Below are positions 53,952 through 61,720 of a DNA stretch of 64,000 bases, piece after piece. The translations under genes were made by a program, and so were the position numbers. The DNA comes from DATHAP01 sp963762865 (lineage in GTDB: Bacteria; Actinomycetota; Actinomycetes; JACCUZ01): assembly GCA_963762865.1 (NCBI GenBank), contig CAVXNC010000018.1:62001-126000 (forward strand), read 5' to 3'. The stretch's first letter is position 1. Each line of letters begins with the position of its first letter. Under the pieces are notes generated by a model. The model did no database searches and was not told the DNA's origin. It saw nothing but the letters and a program-made list of their open reading frames with translations.

Positions 53952-54238
53952 GCTCAGTGCGCCTTGTCGTAGGCCTCGATGATGGTCGCCGGGATGCGGC
54001 CGCGCTCGTTGACCTTGTGGCCGTTGGACCGGGCCCACTCGCGGATCTCGGCGGTGCGGTTGTCGCCGCCACGACGCGCCCGGCCTCGACTGCTGCCACG
54101 CCCGCCCGAGGAGCGGCCACCGACCCGACGGGCCTGCCCGACGTACTGCCCGAAGGCGTCCCGCATCTTCCCGGCGTTCTTGGCGCTCAGGTCGATCTCG
54201 TAGGAGACGCCGTCGAGGGAGAAGGACACGGTCTCGTC
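53952..54238. repeat. 287-bp duplication, copy 1 (truncated lsr2)
   Basis: This block matches 54826-55112 with two mismatches, both silent in Lsr2. The two copies are in direct orientation, 874 bp apart. Confidence 0.92.
53954..54238 (-). pseudogene. lsr2: N-terminally truncated second copy of Lsr2
   Basis: This encodes the last ~94 residues of Lsr2 with an identical amino-acid sequence to the intact copy: DETVSFSLDGVSYEIDL through NERGRIPATIIEAYDKAH. The RGR DNA-binding loop and the basic linker are kept. The first ~18 residues (MAQKVTVLLVDDIDGGTA) are replaced by unrelated sequence with no nearby ATG or GTG. Unless an upstream start is used, it is not translated. If expressed it would retain DNA binding without the N-terminal oligomerisation strand. 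Confidence 0.85.
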
Positions 54239-54312
54239 GCTGATCCTGTGGTGGCTGTTGCGTAAGGTGTGGGACTGGTGAGACCTTCTAGATCTCGAAC
54301 GCGGCGCTGCTA

Positions 54313-54540
54313 GTGTGGCTCGCCCCAGTAGTCGGGCTCGGCAACGTCCCGGCCGCAGTCGGTGGCTCAAGCGCGGCTGCCGCAGTAGTGCGGCAAGTAG
54401 GTCTGGACGATATGGCGCCGGTGACCACGAGACTGGCGATCCCGCTGACGCCGGTGATCGTGGCGGCACTCCTCCTGGTGGTCGCCGACACCGTTCGTAC
54501 GGGGACGCGGATGCGCGCCGACCTCGAAGGCCTGGTGTGA
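54313..54540 (+). pseudogene. C-terminal remnant of a DUF2975-like membrane protein
   Basis: The last ~45 residues (LDDMAPVTTRLAIPLTPVIVAALLLVVADTVRTGTRMRADLEGLV) look like the final transmembrane helix and GTRMRADLEGLV tail of DUF2975 proteins, which normally sit directly before a YozG-type HTH gene. The upstream three or so helices are missing; the sequence before ~54390 has no family character and abuts the truncated lsr2 copy. It is therefore probably a broken partner of the HTH gene. Confidence 0.6.
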
Positions 54541-54579
54541 GAGGCCGAGTCTCTGCGCGACCAGGCCCCGGGGGGTCTG

Positions 54580-54801
54580 ATGCCCGTCGAGGATCCGCAG
54601 TGCGTCGATTGCCATCTCGACGAGCTGCTCGAGCATCGCGACATGACGCTGATCGAGCTGGCCGACCGCGTCGGCGTCACGGTGGTCAACCTGAGCGTGC
54701 TCAAGAACGACCGGGCGAAGGCGGTGCGCTTCTCTACCCTCACGGCGCTGTGCGACGTCCTCAGCTGCCAGCCCGGCGACATCTTCAGCGTGGAGGACTG
54801 A
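54580..54801 (+). CDS. Xre/YozG-family helix-turn-helix regulator
   Basis: This 73-residue protein reads DPQCVDCHLDELLEHRDMTLIELADRVGVTVVNLSVLKNDRAKAVRFSTLTALCDVLSCQPGDIFSVED. It is a complete short HTH of the YozG type that usually partners a DUF2975 membrane protein. A CxxC pair precedes the HTH. A run of G lies before the ATG. Its usual partner gene is truncated here, so its regulation and targets are uncertain. Confidence 0.87.
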   Translation: MPVEDPQCVDCHLDELLEHRDMTLIELADRVGVTVVNLSVLKNDRAKAVRFSTLTALCDVLSCQPGDIFSVED

Positions 54802-54825
54802 CGGAGCTCTAGCGCCGGTGCAGCC

Positions 54826-55112
54826 GCTCAGTGCGCCTTGTCGTAGGCCTCGATGATGGTCGCCGGGATGCGGCCGCGCTCGTTGACCTTGTGGCCGTTG
54901 GACCGGGCCCACTCGCGGATCTCGGCGGTGCGGTTGTCGCCGCCACGACGCGCCCGGCCACGACTGCTGCCACGCCCGCCCGAGGAGCGGCCACCGACCC
55001 GGCGGGCCTGCCCGACGTACTGCCCGAAGGCGTCCCGCATCTTCCCGGCGTTCTTGGCGCTCAGGTCGATCTCGTAGGAGACGCCGTCGAGGGAGAAGGA
55101 CACGGTCTCGTC
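54826..55112. repeat. 287-bp duplication, copy 2 (within intact lsr2)
   Basis: This is the source copy matching 53952-54238, with two silent differences. The match stops inside the lsr2 coding region just before codon 18. Confidence 0.92.
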
Positions 55113-55166
55113 CGCCGTTCCCCCGTCGATGTCGTCGACCAGCAGGACGGTGACTTTCTGCGCCAT
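54828..55166 (-). CDS. lsr2: Nucleoid-associated protein Lsr2
   Basis: This 112-residue protein has the N-terminal dimerisation/oligomerisation domain MAQKVTVLLVDDIDGGTADETVSFSLDGVSYEIDLSAKNAGKMRDAF and a Gly/Arg/Ser-rich linker. The C-terminal DNA-binding domain reads TAEIREWARSNGHKVNERGRIPATIIEAY, with the RGR minor-groove hook. Lsr2 is the H-NS-like xenogeneic silencer of actinobacteria and binds AT-rich DNA. The upstream 55190-55270 region is unusually AT-rich and would suit autoregulation. GGAG lies ten bases before the ATG. Confidence 0.96.
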   Translation of the reverse strand: MAQKVTVLLVDDIDGGTADETVSFSLDGVSYEIDLSAKNAGKMRDAFGQYVGQARRVGGRSSGGRGSSRGRARRGGDNRTAEIREWARSNGHKVNERGRIPATIIEAYDKAH

Positions 55167-55290
55167 ATCCGTTGTGCTCCATCAGCCGGAGGAATTCGTC
55201 GGCGCGACAATATCGCTATTCCGACAAGAAATGCACGTCGGATGGCAGAGCCGCCCGGAATTCCGGTGGCCACGCGGCCTGTCCAGGCTG

Positions 55291-55407
55291 CTATTCCGCC
55301 TCGCGGTGGTCCTCTTCAGAATCCGCCCGCTTCTTCACCGCGATGACGATGGCGACGAATGCGGCACCGACGACTACCGGCGGCAACAGGGCGGCGAGGA
55401 CGTCCAT
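55291..55407 (-). CDS. Small single-helix membrane protein coupled to lysS
   Basis: This 38-residue ORF reads MDVLAALLPPVVVGAAFVAIV then IAVKKRADSEEDHREAE: one transmembrane helix followed by a charged cytoplasmic tail. Its ATG overlaps the lysS stop (TGATG), which strongly suggests it is translated. Comparable mini-proteins occur beside lysS or lsr2 in some actinobacteria, but I recognise no named family. It lies between lysS and lsr2 on the same strand. Confidence 0.7.
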   Translation of the reverse strand: MDVLAALLPPVVVGAAFVAIVIAVKKRADSEEDHREAE

Positions 55408-56891
55408 CAGCCGGATTCCGGACGGAGCAGCGGAAATGCAATCGTCTCGCGGATCGACTTTCCGGTGAGAAGCATGATCAGCCGGTCGATTCCCAGGCCC
55501 ATTCCGCCCTGGGGCGGCATCCCGAACTCCATGGCCCGCAGGAAGTCCTCGTCCAGCTGCATTGCCTCCTGGTCGCCGCCAGCAGCCTTCAGTGACTGCT
55601 CCTCGAGCCGACGGCGCTGCTCGACCGGGTCGTTGAGCTCGGAGTAGGCCGGGGCCAGCTCGACGCCGTTGACGATCAGGTCCCAGGCCTCCACCAGCCC
55701 GGGCACCGACCGGTGCGGCTTGGCGAGCGGCTTGACCTCGGCCGGGTAGTCGGTGACGAAGGTCGGCCGCCGCAGGTCGTGCTCCACGAGCTGCTCGTAG
55801 AGCTCGACGACGATCTCCGCCGCGTGCCACGACTGCTGCAGCGCGACGTCGTGCCGGTCGGCGATCTTGCGCAGCGCGTCGACCGGGGTCTGCAGGTCGA
55901 CCTGCTCGCCGACCGCGCGGGACACCGCCTCGAGGATCGGCAGCCGTTCCCAGCCGTCGGCCAGGTCGATCTGACCGCCAGCTCCGTCGGGCACGACCGT
56001 CGTCCCGAGCAACGCCTGTGCGGCGTCGAGCACGATCTCGCGGGTGAGCTCGGCCATCGAGTCGTAGTCGCCGTAGGCCTGGTAGACCTCGAGCATCGTG
56101 AACTCGGGGCTGTGGGTGCTGTCGACGCCCTCGTTGCGGAAGTTGCGGCCGATCTCGTAGACCCGGTCGAGCCCGCCGACGACCAGCCGCTTGAGGTAGA
56201 GCTCGATGGCGATCCGCAGGTACATCTGCTGGTCGAAGGCGTTGAGGTGCGTGGCGAACGGCCGGGCCGCCGCGCCGCCGTGCAGCGGCTGCAGCATCGG
56301 CGTCTCCACCTCGAGGAAGCCGTGCCGGTCGAGCGTCGCGCGGACCGAGCGAAGCACCGTCGCCCGGGCCCGGATCATGTCGCGCGACTCGGCGTTGACG
56401 GCCAGGTCGACGTAGCGCAGCCGGACGCGCGCCTCCGGGTCCTGCAGTCCCTTGTGCTTGTCAGGCAGCGGCCGTAGCGCCTTGGCGACCATGGTCCAGC
56501 TGTCGGCGAGCACCGAGAGCTCACCGCGCTTGCTGGAGATGACCTCGCCCTCGACCCCAACGTGGTCTCCGAGGTCGACGTCACCCTTCCAGTGCGCCAG
56601 CTGCTCCTCGCCGACCTTGTCGAGCGAGATCATCACCTGCACCTCGCCGGTGCCGTCGCGCAGCGTGGCGAAGCAGAGCTTGCCCCCGACGCGGGAGAGG
56701 ACGACCCGGCCGACGACGGCCGCGCGCTCGCCGGAGTGCTGGTCGACCTCGAGGTCGGCGTGCTCCGCGCGCAGGTCCGCGATGGTCGTCGTCCTCGCGA
56801 CCGTCACCGGGTAGGGCTCGACACCGCGCTCGCGCATCCGGTCGAGCTTCTCCCGGCGGACCCGCATCTGCTCGGGCAGCTCGTCGCTCAC
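55407..56891 (-). CDS. lysS: Lysyl-tRNA synthetase, class II
   Basis: This 494-residue class II enzyme has an N-terminal OB fold (ERAAVVGRVVLSRVGGKLCFATLRDGTGEVQVMISLDKVG). Motif 2 lies in RVYEIGRNFRNEGVDSTHSPEFTMLEVYQAYGDY, VNGVELAPAYSELNDP lies in the Lys site, and motif 3 in GGMGLGIDRLIMLLTG. It charges tRNA-Lys. It is followed by the overlapping small ORF and lsr2, as expected for the actinobacterial coaX-lysS-lsr2-clpC neighbourhood. A palindromic repeat lies 34 bp upstream. Confidence 0.97.
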   Translation of the reverse strand: MSDELPEQMRVRREKLDRMRERGVEPYPVTVARTTTIADLRAEHADLEVDQHSGERAAVVGRVVLSRVGGKLCFATLRDGTGEVQVMISLDKVGEEQLAHWKGDVDLGDHVGVEGEVISSKRGELSVLADSWTMVAKALRPLPDKHKGLQDPEARVRLRYVDLAVNAESRDMIRARATVLRSVRATLDRHGFLEVETPMLQPLHGGAAARPFATHLNAFDQQMYLRIAIELYLKRLVVGGLDRVYEIGRNFRNEGVDSTHSPEFTMLEVYQAYGDYDSMAELTREIVLDAAQALLGTTVVPDGAGGQIDLADGWERLPILEAVSRAVGEQVDLQTPVDALRKIADRHDVALQQSWHAAEIVVELYEQLVEHDLRRPTFVTDYPAEVKPLAKPHRSVPGLVEAWDLIVNGVELAPAYSELNDPVEQRRRLEEQSLKAAGGDQEAMQLDEDFLRAMEFGMPPQGGMGLGIDRLIMLLTGKSIRETIAFPLLRPESG

Positions 56892-56924
56892 CCGGCAAGG
56901 CTACCCAGCCCCCTCCCGCCGGTT

Positions 56925-56979
56925 GACTGGCGCGTTGCGGCTGTCCGTCGCGGCACAGAACCGCCGCAACGCGCCAGTC
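56925..56979. repeat. Palindromic REP-like element, copy 1
   Basis: GACTGGCGCGTTGCGGC at 56925-56941 pairs perfectly with its reverse complement at 56963-56979 around a 21-base loop whose TGT and ACA ends can also pair. The same sequence with small loop differences recurs at 58183-58238. It lies between the marR stop and the lysS start. Confidence 0.88.
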
Positions 56980-57000
56980 GACGGCCGGATGCTCTTCCGG

Positions 57001-57444
57001 TCAGCGGAACGGGTCGCTGACCTCCCGGAGCCTGGCGAGGGCTCGGCGCAGCTGTGACATGCCGCGGACCCCCAGGTGCTCGGTCCACTCCGCCTCGACT
57101 GCCTCGACCGCGGCGGCGGCCACCGGCGCCGCCGCCCTGCCCCGGCGCCCGATCCGCACCAGCCGGGCGCGCGCGTCGGTCGGGTCGGGCACCCGTTCGA
57201 CGTAGCCGGCGCTCTCGAGCTGGTCCACGAGGAAGCCAGCGGTCTGCTTGGTCACCTGCGCTGCCGCGGCCAGCTCCGACAGGCGGGTGCCGCCCGGACC
57301 GATCCGCTGGAAGACCCGCGCCTGCGCCAGGGTGATGTCGTCGAAGCCTGCATCGGCCACCGCCTCCAGCACCCGCGACTCCATCGCGCGGTAGGAGACG
57401 AAGAGCAGCACCCCGACGTTCGGCTCGTCGTCCGTCGTCGCCAT
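57001..57444 (-). CDS. MarR family transcriptional regulator
   Basis: This 147-residue winged-helix protein reads VGVLLFVSYRAMESRVLEAV, LAQARVFQRIGPGGTRLSELAAAAQVTKQTAGFLVDQLESAGYVERVPDPTDARARLVRIGRRGRAA, the standard MarR DNA-binding core with the wing DPTDARARLV. The ATG at 57444 is preceded by AGGAGGGCC. It is divergent from the DinB/maleylpyruvate-isomerase-like gene with 74 bp between starts and probably regulates that region. Confidence 0.92.
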   Translation of the reverse strand: MATTDDEPNVGVLLFVSYRAMESRVLEAVADAGFDDITLAQARVFQRIGPGGTRLSELAAAAQVTKQTAGFLVDQLESAGYVERVPDPTDARARLVRIGRRGRAAAPVAAAAVEAVEAEWTEHLGVRGMSQLRRALARLREVSDPFR

Positions 57445-57518
57445 GGCCCTCCTTGACAGCAATCCGGTCGAGCACTATTGATAGTCAGATAATCTTACTA
57501 CTTTGGTACGAGGTCAGC
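57445..57518. promoter_or_regulatory. AT-rich divergent promoter/operator region of marR
   Basis: The 74-bp gap between the divergent starts contains an AT-rich core (57472-57505) with the near-direct repeats GATAGTC and GATAATC and a TACTTT box. MarR proteins usually bind in such gaps and autoregulate; the exact site is inferred. Confidence 0.5.
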
Positions 57519-58184
57519 GTGGGCCGTCCGCAGGCATGGCAGGTCATCAGCCGCGAACGCGCGCGCCTCGCCGACCTGCTCGACAGCCTCACGCCGGCGG
57601 AGTGGGAACACCCCTCGCTGTGCGCCGGGTGGACGGTCAAGCACACGGCCGCCCACGTGATCTCCTCGCCGCAGGCCACACCATGGGACGTCGGCGTCGC
57701 TCTGCTGCGGGCCCGAGGAAGCTTCGACAGGTGCATCGACGAGCAGGCCCGGAGATGGGCGGACCGGCCGACCGAGCAGATCGTCGCCGACTACCGCCGC
57801 CTCGACGGGTCCCAGCGCCACCCGATCGGCACGACGTACTACGAGCCGCTGCTCGACGTGCTGGTGCACAGCCAGGACATCGCGATCCCGCTGCAGCGCG
57901 ACCACGACATGCCGGTCGACGCCGCGCGCGCCGCGGCCGACCGCGTGTGGCGACGCGCGTTTCCCTTCCGTGCGCGCAGCCGCCTGGCCGGTCTGCGGCT
58001 CAGGGCGACCGACACGGACTGGGCGGTGGGCGAGCGAGCGGCAGCGGGCGGACTGGGGGGACCGGTCGTCGAGGGCACCATGGCGGACCTGCTACTGCTG
58101 CTGACCGGGCGCCCGGTGGTGCTGCCCCGTCTCACCGGTCCGGGCGTCGAGCTGCTGCGGGAGCGCGTCCGACCCACCCGTTGA
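57519..58184 (+). CDS. Maleylpyruvate isomerase-like (DinB/TIGR03083) family protein
   Basis: This 221-residue protein reads QAWQVISRERARLADLLDSLTPAEWEHPSLCAGWTVKHTAAHVISSPQ, the N-terminal metal-binding helix bundle of mycothiol-dependent maleylpyruvate isomerase and TIGR03083 proteins. A His lies in VLVHSQDIAIPL. A C-terminal sterol-carrier-like part ends ADLLLLLTGRPVVLPRLTGPG. Function is unknown but mycothiol dependence is plausible. The GTG at 57519 is preferred because upstream codons lack family sequence. The TGA stop lies inside the second palindromic element. Confidence 0.85.
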   Translation: MGRPQAWQVISRERARLADLLDSLTPAEWEHPSLCAGWTVKHTAAHVISSPQATPWDVGVALLRARGSFDRCIDEQARRWADRPTEQIVADYRRLDGSQRHPIGTTYYEPLLDVLVHSQDIAIPLQRDHDMPVDAARAAADRVWRRAFPFRARSRLAGLRLRATDTDWAVGERAAAGGLGGPVVEGTMADLLLLLTGRPVVLPRLTGPGVELLRERVRPTR

Positions 58185-58238
58185 CTGGCGCGTTGCGGCT
58201 GTCCTGTCGCGGTACAGAACCGCCGCAACGCGCCAGTC
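58183..58238. repeat. Palindromic REP-like element, copy 2
   Basis: The same 17-base arms as copy 1 lie at 58183-58199 and 58222-58238. Outside them CCCACCCGTT (58173-58182) and AACGGGTGGG (58244-58253) extend the palindrome. It sits between convergent genes and overlaps the upstream stop codon, so it could terminate both. Confidence 0.88.
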
Positions 58239-58275
58239 GACGAACGGGTGGGACGGCGGGTCGGTCGGCCGGACG

Positions 58276-59076
58276 CTAGGGGCGGTTGCGCTCGAAGACC
58301 AGCCGGAGCCCGACCAGCGTCAGCCACGGCTCGTGCAGGTCGATGACGCCGGACTCGTCGAGCACCATCGTGGCCAGCCCGCCGGTGGCGATGACCGTGA
58401 CGTCCCCCGGGTCACCGTCGGGGCCGACGATCTCGGCGGACATCCGGGTCACGACACCGTCCACCTGACCGGCGAAGCCGTAGAGGATGCCCGCCTGCAG
58501 CGCCTCGACCGTGTTGCGCCCGATGACCGACCGGGGCCGGGCGAGCTCCACCCGGCGCAGCTGCGCGCCCCGGGCGCCCAGCGCCTCCACCGAGATCTCG
58601 ATGCCGGGCGCGATGGCGCCGCCGAGGTACTCCCCCTTCGCCGACACCGCGTCGAAGGTGGTCGCGGTCCCGAAGTCGACCACGATGCACGGGCCGCCGA
58701 CCAGGTCGACCGCCGCCAGCGCGTTGACGACACGGTCGGTGCCGACCTCCTTCGGGTTGTCGGTGAGAACCGGGACACCGGTGCGCACGCCAGGCTCGAC
58801 GACGACGGCCGGCACGCCGGCGTAGTAGCGCTGGCACATGTCGCGCATCTCGTGCAGCACCGACGGCACGGTCGAGCACAGCGAGATGCCGTCCACGACC
58901 GCGACACCGGGACCGGACGGCGCGTGGTTCTGGGCCAGCAGCCCGTGCAGCACGACCGCGATCTCGTCAGCGGTGCGGTGCGACTCGGTCGCGATCCGCC
59001 AGTGCTCGACGAGGTCCGTGCCGTCGAAGAGGCCGAGCACCGTGTGCGTGTTGCCGACGTCGATCGCGAGCAGCAT
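58276..59076 (-). CDS. coaX: Type III pantothenate kinase
   Basis: This 266-residue CoaX begins MLLAIDVGNTHTVLGLFDG (ASKHA phosphate loop). It has TDNPKEVGTDRVVNALAAVDLVGGPCIVVDFGTATTFDAVSAKGEYLGGAIAPGIEIS, RSVIGRNTVEALQAGILYGF and VIATGGLATMV. It phosphorylates pantothenate, the first step of CoA synthesis, and belongs to the ATP-dependent type insensitive to CoA. The ATG at 59076 overlaps the nadC stop (TGATG), so it is the last gene of the panC-nadB-nadC-coaX chain. Confidence 0.95.
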   Translation of the reverse strand: MLLAIDVGNTHTVLGLFDGTDLVEHWRIATESHRTADEIAVVLHGLLAQNHAPSGPGVAVVDGISLCSTVPSVLHEMRDMCQRYYAGVPAVVVEPGVRTGVPVLTDNPKEVGTDRVVNALAAVDLVGGPCIVVDFGTATTFDAVSAKGEYLGGAIAPGIEISVEALGARGAQLRRVELARPRSVIGRNTVEALQAGILYGFAGQVDGVVTRMSAEIVGPDGDPGDVTVIATGGLATMVLDESGVIDLHEPWLTLVGLRLVFERNRP

Positions 59077-60005
59077 CAGGGCCCCTCCCTCAGGTCGCAG
59101 GCGATGTCCAGGATCGGGGCCGAGTGGGTGAGCGCGCCGACCGCGAGGTAGTCGACGCCGGTCTCGGCGACCTCGCGGGCGTTGTCCAGCCGCAGCCCGC
59201 CGCTGGCCTCGAGCCGCGCCCGGCCGGCGACCAGCTCGACCGCTCGGCGCATCTGCTCGACCGGCATGTTGTCCAGCAGCACGAGGTCCGCACCGGCCTC
59301 GACCGCCTCGATGACGTCCTCGACCGAGTCGCCCTCCACCTCCACCGGCACCTCGGGGAAGGCAGCCCGCACCGCGCGGAACGCCTCGGCGACGCCGCCC
59401 GCCGCGACCACGTGGTTGTCCTTGACCATCGCCGCGTCCGAGAGGGACATCCGGTGGTTGACGCCACCGCCGCACCGGACGGCGTACTTCTCCAGCACCC
59501 GCAGCCCCGGAGTCGTCTTGCGGGTGTCGCGCACCGCCGCACCGGTGCCGTCGACCGCGTCGACCCACCGCCTGGTCAGGGTGGCGATGCCTGAGAGGCG
59601 GCAGAGCAGGTTGAGGGCGGTGCGCTCCCCGGTGAGCAGCCCGCGCGTCGCGCCGGTCAGCGACATCAGCACGTCTCCGCGGCGGACCTGCGCACCGTCC
59701 TCGACGAGCCAGCGGGTCAGGACGGCGTCATCGGTCGTCACGTCGAAGACAGCGGCCGCGACCGCGAGCCCGGCTACGACCCCGTCGGCGCGCGCGACGA
59801 GGTCCGCGGTCGACTCCTGGTCGAAGGGCACGGTGGCCACGCTGGTCACGTCGACGCCGCCGTCGAGGTCCTCCTCGAGGGCGCGGGTGACGACGTCGAG
59901 GACGTACGTCGCGTCAAGCCCGGCAGTCACCAGCCGGGCGGCCGTGTCGTCGGACAGGCTCGCCGGTGTCCCCGGCCCGTTCGCACTGGGTCCAGCCGCA
60001 GTCAT
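59076..60005 (-). CDS. nadC: Nicotinate-nucleotide pyrophosphorylase (carboxylating)
   Basis: This 309-residue quinolinate phosphoribosyltransferase shows LTGERTALNLLCRLSGIATLT, VRDTRKTTPGLRVLEKYAVRCGGGVNHRMSLSDAAMVKDNHV, VEVEGDSVEDVIEAVEAGADLVLLDNMP and LEASGGLRLDNAREVAETGVDYLAVGALTHSAP, all QPRT hallmarks. It makes nicotinate mononucleotide from quinolinate and PRPP. The ATG overlaps the nadB stop. Quinolinate synthase nadA is not in the window. Confidence 0.96.
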   Translation of the reverse strand: MTAAGPSANGPGTPASLSDDTAARLVTAGLDATYVLDVVTRALEEDLDGGVDVTSVATVPFDQESTADLVARADGVVAGLAVAAAVFDVTTDDAVLTRWLVEDGAQVRRGDVLMSLTGATRGLLTGERTALNLLCRLSGIATLTRRWVDAVDGTGAAVRDTRKTTPGLRVLEKYAVRCGGGVNHRMSLSDAAMVKDNHVVAAGGVAEAFRAVRAAFPEVPVEVEGDSVEDVIEAVEAGADLVLLDNMPVEQMRRAVELVAGRARLEASGGLRLDNAREVAETGVDYLAVGALTHSAPILDIACDLREGP

Positions 60006-61720
60006 CAGTCGTGCTCCTCCACACCCATCGAGATCGTGCCGTCGACGAGGCGGGTGACCAGGTGGGCCCGCCAGTGCTCGTCGTCCAGCGTCGGGAAGTC
60101 CTGGCGCCAGTGGCTGCCGCGGGTCTCCTCGCGCTCCAGTGCGGTCCCGGCCAGCGCGCTGGCGACCAGGTGCAGGTTGGTCGCCTCCCACGCCTCGGTG
60201 CACGGCTCGGCGCTGGTGCGCAGCCGGAGCTCCATCAGCTCGGCCATCGAGGTGCGGACGCTCTCCCGGTCGCGCAGCACACCGACGCCCTGCGACATCG
60301 TCCGTGCGACGTCGCCGCGCACCGACGGGTCGAGAAGACCGGGCGTCGGCGCGACGTCCTCGCCGCGCACCTGGACGGTGAGCGGCATGTCGACCGGCTC
60401 CGCCTGCGGTGGTAGCTCGGTGCCGAGGTGCTCGGCGATCCGGCGGCCGAAGACCAGACCCTCGAGCAGCGAGTTGGAGGCCAGCCGGTTGGCGCCGTGG
60501 ACGCCGGTGCAGGCGACCTCACCGCAGGCGTAGAGGCCGGGCACGCTGGTGCGACCCTGCAGGTCGGTACGGACGCCACCGGAGGCGTAGTGACAGGCAG
60601 GGGCGACCGGGATCAGGTCGTTGACCGGGTCGATTCCATGCTCCCGGCAGCTCGCGAGGATGGTCGGGAAGCGCACCCGCCAGGTGTCCTCGCCGAAGTC
60701 ACGCGCGTCGAGCCAGACGTGCTCGGCACCGGTCTCGCGCATCCGCGTCATGATCGCCTTGGCCACGACATCTCGTGGGGCCAGGTCGGCCTGCGGGTGC
60801 AGCCCCTGCATGAAGGCGACGCCCGCATCGTCGCGCAGCACGGCGCCTTCGCCACGTACCGCCTCGGACACCAGCGGCTGCTGGCCCTGCGACCCCTCGC
60901 CGAGCCACAGCACGGTGGGGTGGAACTGCACGAACTCCAGGTCCGTCACGACCGCGCCCGCGCGCAGCGCGACGGCGACACCGTCGCCGGTCGACACCGA
61001 CGGGTTGGTGGTCGAGGAGAAGACCTGCCCGAGGCCGCCGGTCGCGAGCACCACGGCTCGCGCCCGCACCGCACCGACGCCGTCGCGCTGTCCCTGGCCG
61101 ATGACGTGCAGGGTGAGGCCGGCGATCCGGCCGTCGGCGGCGCGCAGCAGGTCGAGCACCAGAGCGTGCTCGAGGACCTCGATGCCCTCCTCGGCGTGCA
61201 GCGCGGCGATCAGGGCGCGCTCGATCTCGAGCCCGGTCGCGTCGCCGCCGGCGTGGGCGATCCGGTTGCGGTGGTGTCCGCCCTCGCGGGTCAGCGCGAT
61301 GTCGCCACCGGACGTTCGGTCGAACTTGGTGCCGATCTCGATGAGCTCCCGCACCCGGGCGGGTCCCTCCTCGACGAGCACCCGCACCGCGGCCTCGTCG
61401 CAGAGCCCGACGCCGGCGACGAGGGTGTCCTCGAGGTGCTGCTCCGGGGTGTCGCCGTCGCCGAGGGCCGCCGCGATCCCGCCCTGCGCCCAGCGCGTCG
61501 ACCCCGCGTCGAGGTAGGTCTTGGTGACGAGCAGCACCGTGCCCCCGGTTGTCGCCCGGGCCGACAGCGCAGTCGTCAGGCCGGCGATGCCTGAGCCGAC
61601 AACGACGACGTCGACCTGCGTCGACCAGCCGGGCTCGGGCGCGAGCAGCCGGTGCCGCAGCGGCAACCGCCCGCCGATGACCTCGCCGCCCACATCACCG
61701 GCGTCGCCCGCATCAGGCAT
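60005..61720 (-). CDS. nadB: L-aspartate oxidase
   Basis: This 571-residue flavoprotein has the FAD motif VDVVVVGSGIAGLTTALSA, STRWAQGGIAAALGDGDTPEQHLEDTLVAGVGLCDE, HAGGDATGLEIERAL, FVQFHPTVLW and a C-terminal ACHYASGGVRTDLQGRTSVPGLYACGEVACTGVHGANRLASNSLLEGLVFGRR. It oxidises aspartate to iminoaspartate for NAD synthesis. It overlaps panC by eight bases upstream and nadC downstream. Confidence 0.96.
   Translation of the reverse strand: MPDAGDAGDVGGEVIGGRLPLRHRLLAPEPGWSTQVDVVVVGSGIAGLTTALSARATTGGTVLLVTKTYLDAGSTRWAQGGIAAALGDGDTPEQHLEDTLVAGVGLCDEAAVRVLVEEGPARVRELIEIGTKFDRTSGGDIALTREGGHHRNRIAHAGGDATGLEIERALIAALHAEEGIEVLEHALVLDLLRAADGRIAGLTLHVIGQGQRDGVGAVRARAVVLATGGLGQVFSSTTNPSVSTGDGVAVALRAGAVVTDLEFVQFHPTVLWLGEGSQGQQPLVSEAVRGEGAVLRDDAGVAFMQGLHPQADLAPRDVVAKAIMTRMRETGAEHVWLDARDFGEDTWRVRFPTILASCREHGIDPVNDLIPVAPACHYASGGVRTDLQGRTSVPGLYACGEVACTGVHGANRLASNSLLEGLVFGRRIAEHLGTELPPQAEPVDMPLTVQVRGEDVAPTPGLLDPSVRGDVARTMSQGVGVLRDRESVRTSMAELMELRLRTSAEPCTEAWEATNLHLVASALAGTALEREETRGSHWRQDFPTLDDEHWRAHLVTRLVDGTISMGVEEHD

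Noticed and set aside
54315..54812. A 165-codon plus-strand frame overlapping the HTH gene
   Set aside because: It is rich in Arg and Ser with no domain, and lies out of frame with both the DUF2975 remnant and the HTH gene.
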